DNA from: Gaeumannomyces sp. JS-464
Lineage: Eukaryota; Ascomycota; Sordariomycetes; Magnaporthales; Magnaporthaceae
DNA length: 64,000 nucleotides
Reading direction: 5' to 3'
NCBI GenBank assembly: GCA_002197995.1
Contig: NGZR01000009.1
Span: forward strand, 868,001-932,000
Shown piece after piece: positions 1 to 11,562 of the stretch. The notes under the pieces are model-generated. The model ran no database searches and had not been told where the DNA came from. It saw only the letters and a list, made by a program, of their open reading frames with translations. A program made the translations under genes and the position numbers. The first letter of the stretch is position 1; each line of letters opens with the position of its first letter.

Positions 1-12
1 CAAAAACAAAAA

Positions 13-131
13 ACATACAACACCGAGGATTCCCCAGTGGTCACCCACCTGAGTACTAGCTCGGCCCTCACTGGTTTAACTAGGGGAGAGCGGACGGGAT
101 CCCGTGTATTCCAGTGGGTATGGTCGTATGT
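13..131 (-). rRNA. 5S ribosomal RNA
   Basis: A 119-nt sequence that, read on the minus strand, begins ACATACGACCATA and ends GTTGTATGT, the two paired termini of fungal 5S rRNA. The internal promoter C-box region with GGTGGGTGACCAC and GGGAATCC is intact. A T-rich tract follows the 3' end (positions 1-12 on the plus strand are A-rich), as expected for a Pol III terminator. A single dispersed 5S gene, rather than one in the rDNA repeat, is normal for Pezizomycotina. Confidence 0.93.
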
Positions 132-254
132 GGGAGATGGCAGGGGCTCTGGCCATGATATGGTCTCTGTCGTTTCTGGGGAGGGGACAGTCATCGGAAC
201 AACCCTATGACATCGCTTAAGCTAGCATGCCGCAGTGCCGGGGTCTGCCATTCT

Positions 255-1117
255 CTATCGAGACCTGACCACGCCGTCCTTTTTCCTGGATTTTCGAAAC
301 GAACTTTCCAGGGGCCACACGACTTCGGTAAGCATCTCGCGCTGCCGAGAACCCGACCCGCTTGCCGACAGGTCGTTCCCGGCCAAGCACCACTCCACAG
401 CCTGGCCGAACTCGGACCCGGCCGCTTCCTTGATGTCGCATCGCCACCCAAATCCCATTAAAACATCCACCTCCAGATCCTCCTGCTTGGCACGGGGCCT
501 CAAATGCTGGTGGTAGCCGCGCTGCCACGCCTTTCTCTTCTCGACGCTGCGCCGGAAGCAAAGCTCCTCGAGCACAATCCCCAGCCGGCTTAGCGGGGCC
601 TATCTGCTCGCATTGCAGGCCGGCCCCCAGTGTCCCCCGTGCCCAGCGTCAACGGCAACTTCTTTGCCCTTCCCTTTACGCACGTCCAATGACGGGCGCC
701 CTTGATGTGCGGCTTTTCCAGATCCAAAAGTTGTGGTTCTTTTGCGTCCGGAAAGAAGATTATGTCCTCCGTCGTCCAGTAATGTGGAATCCATGGTGAA
801 TCCAGGAGCTTAAGGAATGACCGCGCGAGGGAAAGGGCGATAAGTAGCCTCTCCCTAAACTTGAGTGGCAGCAGCGTATCTCCGCTAATAAGCTGGTGTA
901 GTGTGACGAAATCGCATTGGAAACCCATTTCCTTGGGCTCCAGATACAGGCGGTACCTGTCTTCATCCTCGCCTGTGGTGCAAAACCCCGCGTATTGGCC
1001 ACTCGCGAGCTCGAGCCCACGGGAAGTGCCGCACATATTCATATTCGTGCGCTTTGGCGATGAGGGCACTGCTTGTGATGGCGATTGCACACATGGCCGA
1101 GCGGCGAGGGGTGTCAT
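255..1117 (-). pseudogene. DUF7580-like C-terminal fragment, 5' truncated
   Basis: Two exons of a fungal DUF7580-type (kinase-like) C-terminal domain. Exon 1 (about 1117-680) carries the helix-rich stretch around RERLLIALSLARSFLKLL and the DxEKPHIKG segment. A GT-AG intron fits at 679-600. Exon 2 (599-255) carries LGIVLEELCF and the AVEWCL motif near the end, both typical of the family. Full-length relatives are usually over 500 aa with an N-terminal helical domain. Here the upstream sequence runs into a gene on the other strand, so the N-terminal half is missing. These proteins occur among fungal HET/NLR-associated repertoires; their function is unknown. The exon 1 start is uncertain. Confidence 0.5.
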
Positions 1118-1266
1118 CTGCGACGTCGGCTGTCTGGATGTGGTACAGTGTGGGTGCTCCTGCCCGTGATGCTGCCTTAACTGTCTGTTTGGCCACAGGC
1201 AAGGCTATCGAGACAGTCGTTTGCCCAAGAGGACGTTCGCGGACGCCAACTTCATGGCACCAGGCT

Positions 1267-2189
1267 CCCCAGCATCGCTGGGCGTTTTCTCGCATCATTG
1301 AGGACTTCCAAGATGCATTGGAAGAGACTGTCGAGTTTGTTCAGTCCGATGGGGATGATGGCAAAGAGGTGAATTCGGAGTTGCTCTTGGGAAAAATCTC
1401 CGACTCTTTAAACAGTCTCTTTTCGCAGAAGCCCTTGTGCGCAAGGCCTCGGCCCCTGACAGATTCACTCAGGCTTCGATGGCTTCGAGCTCTATCATCA
1501 CGCCCGCTTTCGACACAGAGTTTGTGGACAGCGAAGCCCCGAAACTGAGGGTGGCTGGGTAGAAGTCAACATGGCTCATCCATCGACTGGCTCAAGCAAA
1601 TTTGAGGCGGCGGCAGATTCAGGAGTATTACCGGGATCACCACCCACAGAGCCAGTGGTAGGAGGGGTGGGCGCGGCTTCGTGCGAAAACGAACAGTTGC
1701 TGGAAGAGGTGGAAGATGATGCTGCCTTGCCAACAACAGCGACGACAGCCGTCGCAGGGAAAGGCGCCGACTTTATCTCCCTCGTCTCGCGGGCCCGGCA
1801 CCGGAGAAGGAGGCTTTCGAATGTCTGATGTGCTTTGGGGGCATTGCACCTCCGCGAGCCATGAAGCCTGGAAGCTTCACGCGTTTGCCGACATAAATAA
1901 AGCCCATGTTTGCACGCACGGGGACGGCCAGTGCGACGAGCTTCCTTTTCCAGCCAGAAACTCACGGTCCAATTTCACCTACGGAATTTGCTACTCTGCG
2001 CCTTTTGCCTCTAGGGAATCGTTCAGGGGACACCTCAACACACATCAGGTTTACACAGACGAAGAGATTGAGGACCTCGAGATTGCTGGGCGAGTCGTCC
2101 GGTCGAGCTTAACGGCAAAGGACTGTCCCTTCTGTGGCAAGTGGGAAACTGCAATCGCCGACAGAAGCGAGTCAGGCCGGCTGCTGTGA
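1267..2189 (+). pseudogene. Decayed fungal C2H2 zinc-finger protein
   Basis: Segments of a familiar fungal C2H2 family are recognisable in different frames. They are an N-terminal helix (FSRIIEDFQDALEETVEF, then SELLLGKISDSLNSLF, about 1280-1420), a frame change at a T run near 1421, a WLIHRLAQANLRRRQ segment near 1580, an FECLMCF motif near 1820, and AWKLHAFADINKAHVCTH followed by ASRESFRGHLNTH and a CPFCGKW motif up to 2160. Both frame changes that can be placed fit one missing base. An in-frame TAG lies near 1560. The zinc-finger cysteines survive but the frame does not. The start codon is not identifiable. Confidence 0.6.
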
Positions 2190-3659
2190 CCAGATCATAG
2201 CCTGAAGAATCCATCGCGACGCATTTGGAGCGGGTCGCCATTAATCAATGTCGAACGGAGTTTGATCTGACAAGGCTACCCGGGGATCAAGGTCGATGCA
2301 GGGGTGTAACAACAATATCGGCGGGCGAAGAAAAGAATAAGATTGATTGACCTTGGCGGCGTCGGTAGCGTTCGGGGAGGCGGGTTGGAAAGCAACGAGG
2401 AAAATTGCCATGTTTGCGCACGGGAGACACCAGCGGCCGACGAACCATGTTTTAATTCTCGCCCGGTAATTTGAATAGCATAGCAGGGGGACTACAAGGA
2501 ACCGGGAAAAAAATTGGTGTACCTGTTGTTATAAACCAGTCTGTAGGCAAGGTGCCAACAGCTGGCTCAGGGAAGCTCGACGGGAGGCCTGAGAAGCCAG
2601 CGGTGGCAGCCTGAACCCCGTTCCTGCTAAACCAGACGCACAACAGCATGCCTGCCGTGTGGCCGAGCCCATACCTGTAACCGCCGCTTCGGACGGTCGA
2701 CCGAGCTGTCAAGATAGCCTGAATCGGCCAAAGGTAGCAACGCAAGGAAGATGGCTACCACTCTCCAACACGCACAGTAGTAGCCTTCGGCCTCAACTTA
2801 CCAGGCGCGTGCCCCGGCGTTGATACACGTGCTAACTGGCCCGGAGCCGCCCTGGACGTCGTCAATGTGGCCCTTGGCACCCTGCACAAGTTCGTGCGCC
2901 TCTTTGGCGTATGCAGGTCCACCTTGGCGCATTTAAGCTTTCGGGAAGAAAAGGGCGAGGGAAAGGGAAAGGCCAAAGGGAAAAGGGGCAGGTGGCCAGA
3001 TTCTTATGCCCAGGGGCTGCCTAACGGGCTGGGGACAGGGAGCGTTTTACCTTAGTCAGCTTCGTGCTAGCAGCTTCGACATGGCCTCCATCGACAGGCG
3101 CTGACCATATGCACACAGCGTGAAACGAACAGGCCCTTATTCTCCGAGTCAAGATGGCGTGCTTCCCCTTTTTTTTCTCGGTTGATGTTCTTTCTATTTG
3201 GAGTTCGCCGACATGGGGGTTTGGCAAGCCGCGGGGCCGCGTCATCACCATCGCTTAGCGTCAGATCCCCTTTGACACTGCCGGCTCGTGCCCATGTCGC
3301 TGTCTCGTTACCCCCAAATCGGGGGGAAACGGGGCAGCGAGGGTGCCGGAACGGGAAACTGGGGGACAGTTTTTGGTTCTGCATCGGACGGAGCCCCATG
3401 ATCGAGTCAAGGGATCGACGGCAAGCCGTTCTTCTGCTTTTCTGCCGCGCATGGGAATGGTTCAAACGATGGATCCCAATCTCCCTTCCCCGTGGTTCCG
3501 GATGGCGAACAGTTCCGACCAGGTTCGGGGCGCCACCGCGATGCGACCCGTCATCCGAAGACGGCGAAGACGGCTCCTGCCGGGGGGGGGGGCTCAGATC
3601 GAGTCATCACCGACCAGCCGCCTGGGCATCACGACCATGCAACATGGACTTTACCGCTG
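2190..3659. other. Intergenic, no gene seen
   Basis: Only short open frames of no recognisable family. The last 200 bases are C/T-rich and lead into the promoter of the secreted-protein gene downstream. Confidence 0.6.
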
Positions 3660-3665
3660 TATAAG
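3660..3665 (+). promoter_or_regulatory. TATA box of secreted-protein gene
   Basis: TATAAG about 200 bases before the ATG at 3867, followed by a long pyrimidine-rich leader (CTTTTCC/CCTTCC tracts) of the kind found in strongly expressed filamentous-fungal genes. Confidence 0.45.
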
Positions 3666-3866
3666 TATCTGCCATCCTCATCTGCTCTAACCTATCCTTT
3701 TCCTCCCTTCCTTCCTCACCGCCCTCGGTCTTGCACTCACGCATCACTTTCTTTTCTTTTCCTTCTTGTTTATCTTTTCCTTGGTCTTTTCCTTCCTGCT
3801 TCTTGCCTTCCAGACAGTTGGTCCACTTTCGTTTTATACCTAAGCGACAACCACCCAACCCCAAAG

Positions 3867-4533
3867 ATGCACGCCTCGACTTTCTTCGTCACCATGGCCG
3901 TGGCCACCGCCACCCTTGTCTCGGCCGTCCCCATCGCGGACGATAGCAACGACCCCATCCCGACCATGACCGGCATCGTGCCCCGCGCCTTTTGGAACCG
4001 GAAGCCCAAGACCACCGCGGCCCCGGCCGCCACCGCCCCGGCCACACCGCCGCCGACGTGCCGGCGTGGTCGGGCCGCAAGGGGGCTGTGGCGGCGACCG
4101 GCGACGGCCACTGCTGCATCCCGGGCACCAAGAACGCGCTCAACTGCTGCTACCTCAGCGGCACCTCAAGGCTGGCCGGCACCACGGAGATGCCGTGCAC
4201 CATCAAGGCCTGGCAGTCGGCCGACGGCTGGCAGGACCTCTCCGACTGCAACACCCACAAGATCGCGGCGCGGCGGTGCAGTGCCTGATGCTCGTGCCCC
4301 AGCTGCCCGAGATCCTCAAGGAGACCGAGATCAAGAAACCCGCGAACCTGAACCCGATGCCCGAGGAGAAGCCCGCTCCGCCCTCAAAGGTGCCCCCGGC
4401 CGCCCTCTACCCCATCCTGGACAAGGGGGAGCACAGGCCCTCCTACAAGGCGCCCCCGGGCAAGTCTCCCCTGGGCAAATTCCCCAACGGCAACCCGCCT
4501 CCCGCCGGATCCACGCCCGCTCCCGCCGCCTAA
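3867..4533 (+). CDS. Secreted cysteine-rich protein, two frameshifts
   Basis: The ATG at 3867 opens a clear signal peptide (MHASTFFVTMAVATATLVSA). A Thr/Ala/Pro-rich linker follows, then in a second frame (about 4050-4280) a cysteine-rich domain with HCCIPG, NCCYLSG and SDCNTHK motifs, and in a third frame (about 4280-4533) a Pro/Lys-rich tail ending at TAA. No intron fits the two junctions, near 4050 and 4270. Each fits one missing base (or two added), and with two bases restored the length is 669 nt (222 aa). The frame change may therefore be an assembly error. The domain looks like an uncharacterised fungal secreted protein with paired cysteines; no enzymatic role is evident. Confidence 0.6.
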
Positions 4534-4799
4534 AGGGTCTGCCCGCTGGCACGATGCTTTAAAGGCGACTGAGATACTCCCCGGGGACCCATGAAAGTTT
4601 CCTGTTCTTTTTTTCCCTACTTTTTTTCTTTTTGTTTTTTCTTGTTTTTTTCTTCCTGTTTTCTTTATTTCTTATTTTGTATTTTTTTTTCCTTCTTGTA
4701 ACGCACGGCATGGGCAAAAACCTGTAATGGGTATCATTGGGTTGAAGCGGTAGGTGGTTCATGTTTGGAGGTTCAGGGCAGATTCTTCTTTTTCTCACT

Positions 4800-5153
4800 T
4801 CATTTCTGTTGGATCTCGTCGGTCTGCGCATGCAATCGATACCAGAAATAGTACCTCCGCGCACGCAGAAGATTATCCGCAGGGCGAGGAACGCGGTGGA
4901 ACACGTTGTCCCCAGACTTTGTAGCCAGCCAGCCAGAAGCGAAGGCGTTGTTGGCAATGATACCACAGGCCACGAGTGCCGTATCGTAGTCGAGCCCATG
5001 GTTTCCGTCTTTGTCTTTGTCCAAACGGTAAAGTTGCAACAGAGCGCGGATACCGACCGGGTAGGCAGGGTGGTAGAACTCGACGAAGATAGCTTTAAAA
5101 TCGATCGGCGACGCATCGTCGCCGGGCGGGCTGAACACGGGCGACACCTCCAT
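4800..5153 (-). CDS. HNH-nuclease-like N-terminal fragment
   Basis: A 117-aa frame starting at ATG 5153. It contains DFKAIFVEFYHPAYP, LDYDTALVACGIIANNAF and a downstream aromatic YYFWYR stretch. This resembles the N-terminal region that precedes the HNH domain in many fungal HNH-endonuclease-like proteins. The catalytic HNH region is not found downstream, where the sequence becomes A/T-rich and simple, so this is either truncated or a short solo version. A longer opposite-frame reading of the same DNA has a Lys/Arg/Asn tail made of simple sequence and is not believed. Confidence 0.4.
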   Translation of the reverse strand: MEVSPVFSPPGDDASPIDFKAIFVEFYHPAYPVGIRALLQLYRLDKDKDGNHGLDYDTALVACGIIANNAFASGWLATKSGDNVFHRVPRPADNLLRARRYYFWYRLHAQTDEIQQK

Positions 5154-6300
5154 TGAGGTGTGGGGGCAACGAGTACCGGCAAGGGGCGCACGAGGGCGGG
5201 GTCGGGGGGTCGAGGGGAGGCGCGGTGGGGCAGATTCCCACGCAGGCCGGGGGGCACGACGAGCAAATGCAATTTCGGGCGAGGGCGCGGAGAAGCACGG
5301 CGAGCAGGCAACTCGCAGGTCGGAGACGTGGCGATCGAGGGGCGCGTCGTCGTCGTGTGCTGGTCGAGGTTGGGAGTGTCAGCAATTGGTGTGCATACCC
5401 GTGCTGACTGACCCGGCATCAGAATCTGGGCCCCCTCAGTGTGCGCACGTGCCACCACGGCCCAGTCGAACTGAGGCTACGCAAAAACCGCCACAAACCC
5501 GCCAAAAACCGGCATAACTTATATGTTTTAATTATTACCTACCTAGCACAACTAGCACAAATCAAATGCGTAGATATACTACGCTTTAAAACCCTCCTGC
5601 TAATCACTTAGCAAAGGGATGGAATAAGGCTTTTTTTTTTTTTTTTTTTTTTTTGCCCGCTGTGCATAAACGAAACCCTTTTCTCTACTTCGTCCTTCAC
5701 ACAGGCTCGTGAGAACAAACACTAGCAGACAGTGATAACGCCGAGCCGTGGTAGAAACTTTGCGGGGAATAATTAATAGAGAGGTATTGCAGCAACGGCA
5801 AGACTACCTGGAGTTTAGCCTTCCGCAGTTCCTACTGGCAGCAGAAAGCCAAGCAGTTGTGTACATAGGTAGGTACCTATTTACAAAATAGCGCCAGGTA
5901 AGCGCGGGAGGGATATGGTGTGCAATTCAAGCGTCTGGGTTGGATTTTTTAAGCCACAAACATTGCTTACTGGCGAATCTCTGGACTGAAGCCTTCCCGA
6001 CTTTGGGCACTTTGATTTGCCAGAGCTTCCATGTCACTGGCATGAAAAAATAGACTACGTGTAAGCGTGCAGTTGCCCAATGATAGCTGCAGCGTTAGGT
6101 GCCCGCATCTAGGTAAGCAATCGGCTATGTTAAAAACCGGGTGAGCTCCCATAAGTTTTCTTTGGTTCTCGGGGCTGTCTTCGAAGCAAGAAATGAACCA
6201 GAGAAAAAAGTTCAAAATTTCCATATGAAAATTCACACCTCAGGCTTGAATTGCCACGATCAACTTTTGCACGTCTTATTCCCCCACGACACATTTATCC
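5154..6300. other. AT-rich intergenic region
   Basis: No gene is supported. It holds a run of 24 T at 5631-5654 and two copies of an ACCTACCTAG-type motif (near 5537 and 5867) that recurs elsewhere in the window. Confidence 0.6.
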
Positions 6301-8673
6301 ATGGAAGGGGATCTCTGTCAAGAGTGCAGGCATACCTTCTCTGTGTGGAAACGCGCCCCAGTGCTTGGCCCTCAGTCCGCACGGCTTGCAGGGACAGTCA
6401 CAAACTACGTAGAGTACAGACGCAAGCGCACGGCACTTCACGGAGCTACGTGTCCCATATGCCGGACGGTTTCAGCATATCTGGACAAGATACTCACCAA
6501 CAGCAACTCACTGGAGCGGATGCTGAGCGGCGGCTCACGCCCTGGCAGCTGGAACTATGCCGTCGCCCGACGGCTGCTAGAGACGGCCTATTGGTTCCAG
6601 TTGATGCCCGGCTGGCTGGATGTTGGCTCGGTGGTTCTGCGCTTCAACTACATTGAGCGATCGTCTGCGAACACCCGGCGCGACCCCGTACAGCCGCCGT
6701 TGGTAGAGCTTATTGGCCCAGGGCGTGCATCGGACCATCGTCCAAACTTTTCGATATTGGCAGCTCATGGTAATCACGAACACCGGCTGCGCCATCGAGC
6801 TCATGGCGACAGATCTAACGAGAATATGACATGATTACAGACACTCCCGCCGCAGCGGCCCTTCCTGGCCGCCTGCCCCTTTGGGACACAGCTTCCGACT
6901 CCACCTTTGATTCGATCCGTGACTGGATTCAGGACTGCAACTCCAACCACCAGTGCCTCGCCGCCCGAACATCCTCTTCTCAGTCTCCTCGGCGTGTCCT
7001 CGATGTTTCTGCTCTAGACATCTCATCCAATGTGAGGGTTGTCGATCTCCCGCCATCGGAGCAGAGGCCGGATTACGCAGCACTGAGTTATTGCTGGGGC
7101 GATCCGGCGCACCACAAGCAGCTGCGGACCCTCAAAGGGAACATCGACCAGCATCGGCGCGAGATCAAGGTTTCTCTCCTCCCACGAACTATCCAAGATG
7201 CCATCACTACCTGTCGACGGCTCCAGGTGCGCTACCTTTGGGTTGACGCACTTTGCATCATCCAGGATGACGACGACGACCGCACCGCCGAAATTGCAGA
7301 GATGGGGGCCATTTATGCCGCCGCCTACCTCACCATTGCTGCCAGTGCCGCCGAGGGCTGTGCGGATGGGTTTCTAAAGCCTGGGAGGAGGCTGCCCTGC
7401 TTCTCGGCGCCGATCCCCGGTCCGGACGGCACGGTGCTGGAGGCTCAATGGTCCAGCTCAGATGACGCCTTCATCGACGCCTGGGACACCGTCCAGAGTG
7501 ACACCGGGAAAAGAATCCCGGTTGAAAAGCTGGAGCCTTTGCATCAAAGGGCGTGGACGCTGCAGGAGGCCACGCTGTCTACCCGAATCCTCTTTTTCTC
7601 CAGCTTCCAGCCCTACTGGGTGTGCAAGGCTGGCTCGCGAGCAGGTGGCGTCCCTTCGTCCGACAAGTGGATCGCTGCTGTCGGCTTGAAGTTTCTCCTG
7701 TCCCCGCCGGATGCGAAGGCTGCATCTCGCACCATCGGGACTAGTCCTTGCAAGGCACCGGACTATCTGGGCTACGCGTGGCCGACAACGGCCGAGCACT
7801 ACTCGTCGAGAAAACTCTCGGTTCTGGAAGACAAGCTCCTCGCCATCCACGCCGTCAAGGAGTTCTATCGAGAGACAACGGCGCCTACGTCGCCGGCGCC
7901 TGGCTCGACAAGCTGCACATCGATCTGCTCTGGAGTGCAGAGGAGACGCACGAGCGGAGCGCGGAGGAGCGAGCGCGGTTCGGGCCAGGCTACGACAGGG
8001 GCAGGATCGCCAGCCTGCCGTCCTGGTCCTGGCTGTCTTTCGACGGCAGGATCGAGAACTTTGCGCACGCGAGCTGCGGCTGCTCCCCCAAAGGCTCGCA
8101 GAGGTGTACAGGGTTGTCAATCGTATCCGCGTGGCCGAAACCCCCATGACGGACTCGTTTGGGCGAGTCACAGGGAAGAAAGCTCTGCGGCTGCGCTGCC
8201 CGGTGAAGAGCGTGCTGGCTGTTCCGCGGAAAGGCGCCGGTTGGGAGGGCCGCCACCAGCATGGGTTCTGCTACAAGACCGACATATGGGACGACGCAGC
8301 GCGCAGGTATCGGTCAGATGTGGAGCATCTGCCAACACATTTGAAGAAGTGCGTCGGCGCTGCGTTGTTTGACGACTTTGTCCGCTTGCCTGAAGACAAG
8401 CAGTTTTCCCAGTACACGGAAAAGGGCGGCGAGTTCGACACCGGCCAAGATCTCGACAGGCCTCCTCTGCGCTTGGAGTGTGCCCTGATCATGTGTGGTG
8501 AAAGGGGCGATGTGGATGGAGACAACAGCTCCAACATCGCCTTTGGGATTCTCCTGGCAGATGTAAAAGGGTCAAATGGGACGCAAAAGCGCCGGATCGG
8601 CTGCTTCAAAGGGGTTCGGGATATGGCGGCGTATTTTGATGATGCGGAGGAGACGGAGTTTGACTTGTTGTAA
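6301..8673 (+). CDS. HET (heterokaryon incompatibility) domain protein
   Basis: Exon 1 (6301-6769) starts at ATG and encodes a leader with CxxC pairs (LCQEC, CPIC). A 71-nt intron (6770-6840, GTAATC...CTAAC...TTACAG) joins it in frame to exon 2. Exon 2 has the HET core: YAALSYCWG near residue 235, RYLWVDALCIIQDD near 290, then MGAIYAAAYLTIAAS and a WTLQEATLSTRILFF segment. The frame shifts near 7880 and again in a CCCCC run near 8090. Both fit one missing base, and with two bases restored the length is 2304 nt (767 aa). The C-terminal part reads cleanly to TAA at 8673. HET proteins act in non-self recognition and can trigger cell death; the partner of this one is unknown. Confidence 0.82.
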
Positions 8674-9360
8674 TCGGTACTTCTGGTAATGATGGGGTGG
8701 TTTGGTTATAGCTTCGCGCTGCTTGAGAAGCAATCGGTATCACGCTGCACCCGGTCACACCACGAATGTTATGAAACAATGCAATAAGGCCATGCGCGCC
8801 ATTGCCGGGACTGAGACCAGATGTATGCCTCTATTTGCAAGCCAAGCCCGCTCTCCGCGCGCACTCCCGGGGGTCAGCGACGGCCGAGGTAGCTCCTGCA
8901 GACGGCTTCCTTGTGTCCAGTAGGGCAGCTTGGGTGCCGAGGGGCTGACTGGCGCAGGACATTGCGAGCATCTCGGATCTACTTTCATGCTTGGCGAATT
9001 GGCGAACTGCCCAGACACCGTCGTCTCTTGGCACCATGATAAGAAGAGGGGTAATAATGAAGAAAGGGGTGGCAACATACTCGGCACCCACGAACCAGAG
9101 AAACCATTAGGGGCGAATTGCTGGAAGCGGGCGGGAAATGCTGTGGTGTGTACCTACCTAGGCAGGTGGGGGATGGTGGAGGGTGCACTCCTCCAGCCGG
9201 CACTCGGGGTGGTGCGAGGCGAACAAACAGGGATTGGGGACCGTATGGCTATGTCACTGTTACACCTAAAGGAGGGGAATACATAAATGGGCATCAGCTG
9301 CCCAACTGTTTGGAGGGATCCATGCGACCGCAGTGTGTTTCATCCAGAAATTTCAGCACA
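8674..9360. other. Intergenic, promoter side of monooxygenase
   Basis: No gene recognised. It contains one ACCTACCTAGG-type motif near 9152. An in-frame ATG at 9322 could extend the monooxygenase by 13 residues. Confidence 0.5.
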
Positions 9361-11562
9361 ATGTCGTCCTCGCAGTCCAACGGCGGCCGCGTGACGGCCG
9401 CACGCGAGTTCTACTCGACCCCGCCGGGGGCTCAGGGCTACCACATCCCTCAGGACACGACCTGGCGGGACCCCCAGAACCGCAAGATCCGGGTGCTGAC
9501 GATCGGCGCCGGCGTTTCTGGCATCCTGATGGCGTACCTCCTCCAGAAGGAGTGCCAGAACGTCGAGCACGTCATCTACGACAAGAACGCAGATATTGGC
9601 GGTGAGTTCTGGGCATTTTCCCAGCCCTATGTGGCCATCCATGCACGACAGAGTCGGCCCGCGAGGATGCGGCTGGCTGATTCATTTCCCGTGAATTAAC
9701 CTCGTGGGGCGGCGTGTCCTAGGTACATGGTTGGAGAACCGCTACCCATATGCCGCGTGCGACGTGCCGAGCCATGCATACATCTATCAGTTCGCCTTGG
9801 TAGGTTACTGGCGCCATGTTCGAGTGGTGCCACAAGGCGCCGGGAAGCCTGTGACGTACTGACGGCAAGTCTCTCAGTATCCCGACTGGCCCAGATTCTT
9901 CTCGCAATCCCCGGAAATCTGGACGTACCTCGACCTGGTGTGCAAGACGTTCGACCTGCGCAAGTACATGACCTTCCACACCGAGGTGACGGGGTGCTAC
10001 TGGCAGCAGGACAAGGGCCAATGGCTGGTCAAGCTCCGGCAGCAGCAGCCGGGCCAGGAGCCCCGCGAGTTCGAGGAGCACTGCGACCTGCTGCTGCACT
10101 CCACGGGCATCCTGAACGCCTGGAAGTGGCCCGACATCCCTGGGCTGCGGGACAGGTTCAAGGGCCGCGTGGTGCACACGGCCGAGTGGCCCGACGACTA
10201 CACCAAGGAGCAGTGGAAGGACGAGCGCGTCGCCGTGATCGGGTCCGGGGCGTCGTCGCTGCAGACGGTGCCGGGGATGCAGCCGCACACGAAGCACATC
10301 GACATCTTTGTGCGCACCGGCGTCTGGTTCACCGTCATAGCCGGGAACACGGGCGACCCGTCCAAGATGTACACCGACGAGGAGCGGGCCAAGTTCCACG
10401 CCGATCCGGAGGCGTTGCTAGCGCACGCCAAGTCGATCGAGAACGAGATTAACGGCCTCTGGGGTTTCCAGCACCGCGGCTCCGAGACGCAGGAGGGCGC
10501 CATGGCCATGATGTCGGAGCGCACCAAGCAGATGCTCAACGGCAACGAGCGCCTGATCGAGGGGTTCAAGCCCAGGTTCGGCTTCGGCTGCCGCCGCATC
10601 AACCCGGCCGACCCTTACCTCGAGGCGATCCAGCAGCCCAACGTCGACGTGCACTTCACGCCCGTCGTGTCGTGCACCGAGGGCGGCGTCGTGGGCGCCG
10701 ACGGCGTCGAGCGGCCCGTCGACGCCATCGTCTGCGCGACCGGGTTCGACACCAGCTTCGTGCCACGGTTCCCCGTCGTCGGCCGCAGCGGCGTGGACCT
10801 GCGCGAGCGGTGGGCGCCGAGCAAGGGCGGCTGCCCGGAGTCATACCTCGGCCTGGCCATGCCGGACCTGCCCAACTTCATCACCTTCATGGGGCCGACG
10901 TGGCCGGTTCAGAACGGCAGCGTCATCGGACCGCTGCAGTCGGTCGGGTTCTACGCGGTGCAGATCGTGCGCAAGATGCAGAACGAAGGGCTGCGCAGCT
11001 GGATGCCGCGCGCCGACGTGACCGAGAGCTTCAACAAGCACGTGCAGGAGTGGATCAAGTACACCGTGTACACCGACGACTGCCGAAGCTGTAAGTAGAA
11101 ACGGTCTAAAGTGCTGCTGGGGAGGGACCGTGTCTTGACGAAAACGGTGCTGTAGAGGTACAAGAACAACGAGACCGGCCGCGTCAATGCCATCTGGCCG
11201 GGCTCCTCGCTTCACTACCAGCAGGTGATTGAGACGCCGCGCTATGAGGACTTTGAGATCGAGTACTGGGCCGAGAATCGCTGGGCGATGCTTGGCATGG
11301 GGTTTACGATGGGGGAGAGAAAGAAGGGGGAGGCCGACCTCTCGCCTTACCTGAAGCTGGAAAACATTGATCCTAAATGGTACGTCAAGCGCAGCACTGC
11401 AGGAGGGTGTTTCTGGTGTACTAACATTCTGGGGACTGTAGGCTCAAGGAGGTCATCCTGGGTGACAAAAGCGCAGGGCCGGGGGGGAATGATGATCACA
11501 GGGAAGGGACCAGTGGGGATGCTGCCAAGAAAGCCGTCAATGGAGAATCTGCGAAGATTTAA
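9361..11562 (+). CDS. Baeyer-Villiger-type FAD monooxygenase
   Basis: Five exons: 9361-9601, 9723-9799, 9878-11090, 11158-11379 and 11442-11562, all with GT-AG introns. An FAD Rossmann motif IGAGVSG lies near residues 48-54, GTWLENRYP follows at the second exon, the FxGxxxHxxxWPD fingerprint ([13 protein letters not shown]) lies near 200-212, and a second dinucleotide motif IGSGAS near 227-232. This order defines class B flavoprotein monooxygenases, which use NADPH, FAD and O2 to insert oxygen next to ketones or oxidise heteroatoms. The DDCRS-WYK motif is split by intron 3. The exon 3/4 junction is one base short (TG needed before GTAAGT), and restoring it gives 1875 nt (624 aa). The next gene downstream is the isocyanide synthase, so a shared pathway is possible but not shown. 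Confidence 0.88.

Noticed and set aside
3182..3664. 160-codon plus frame before the secreted protein
   Set aside because: Lies in the promoter with a TATA box at its end; composition not coding-like and no family.
4559..5458. 299-codon minus frame
   Set aside because: It overlaps the better-supported 4800-5153 frame, and its end is a Lys/Arg/Asn tail from simple A/T sequence.
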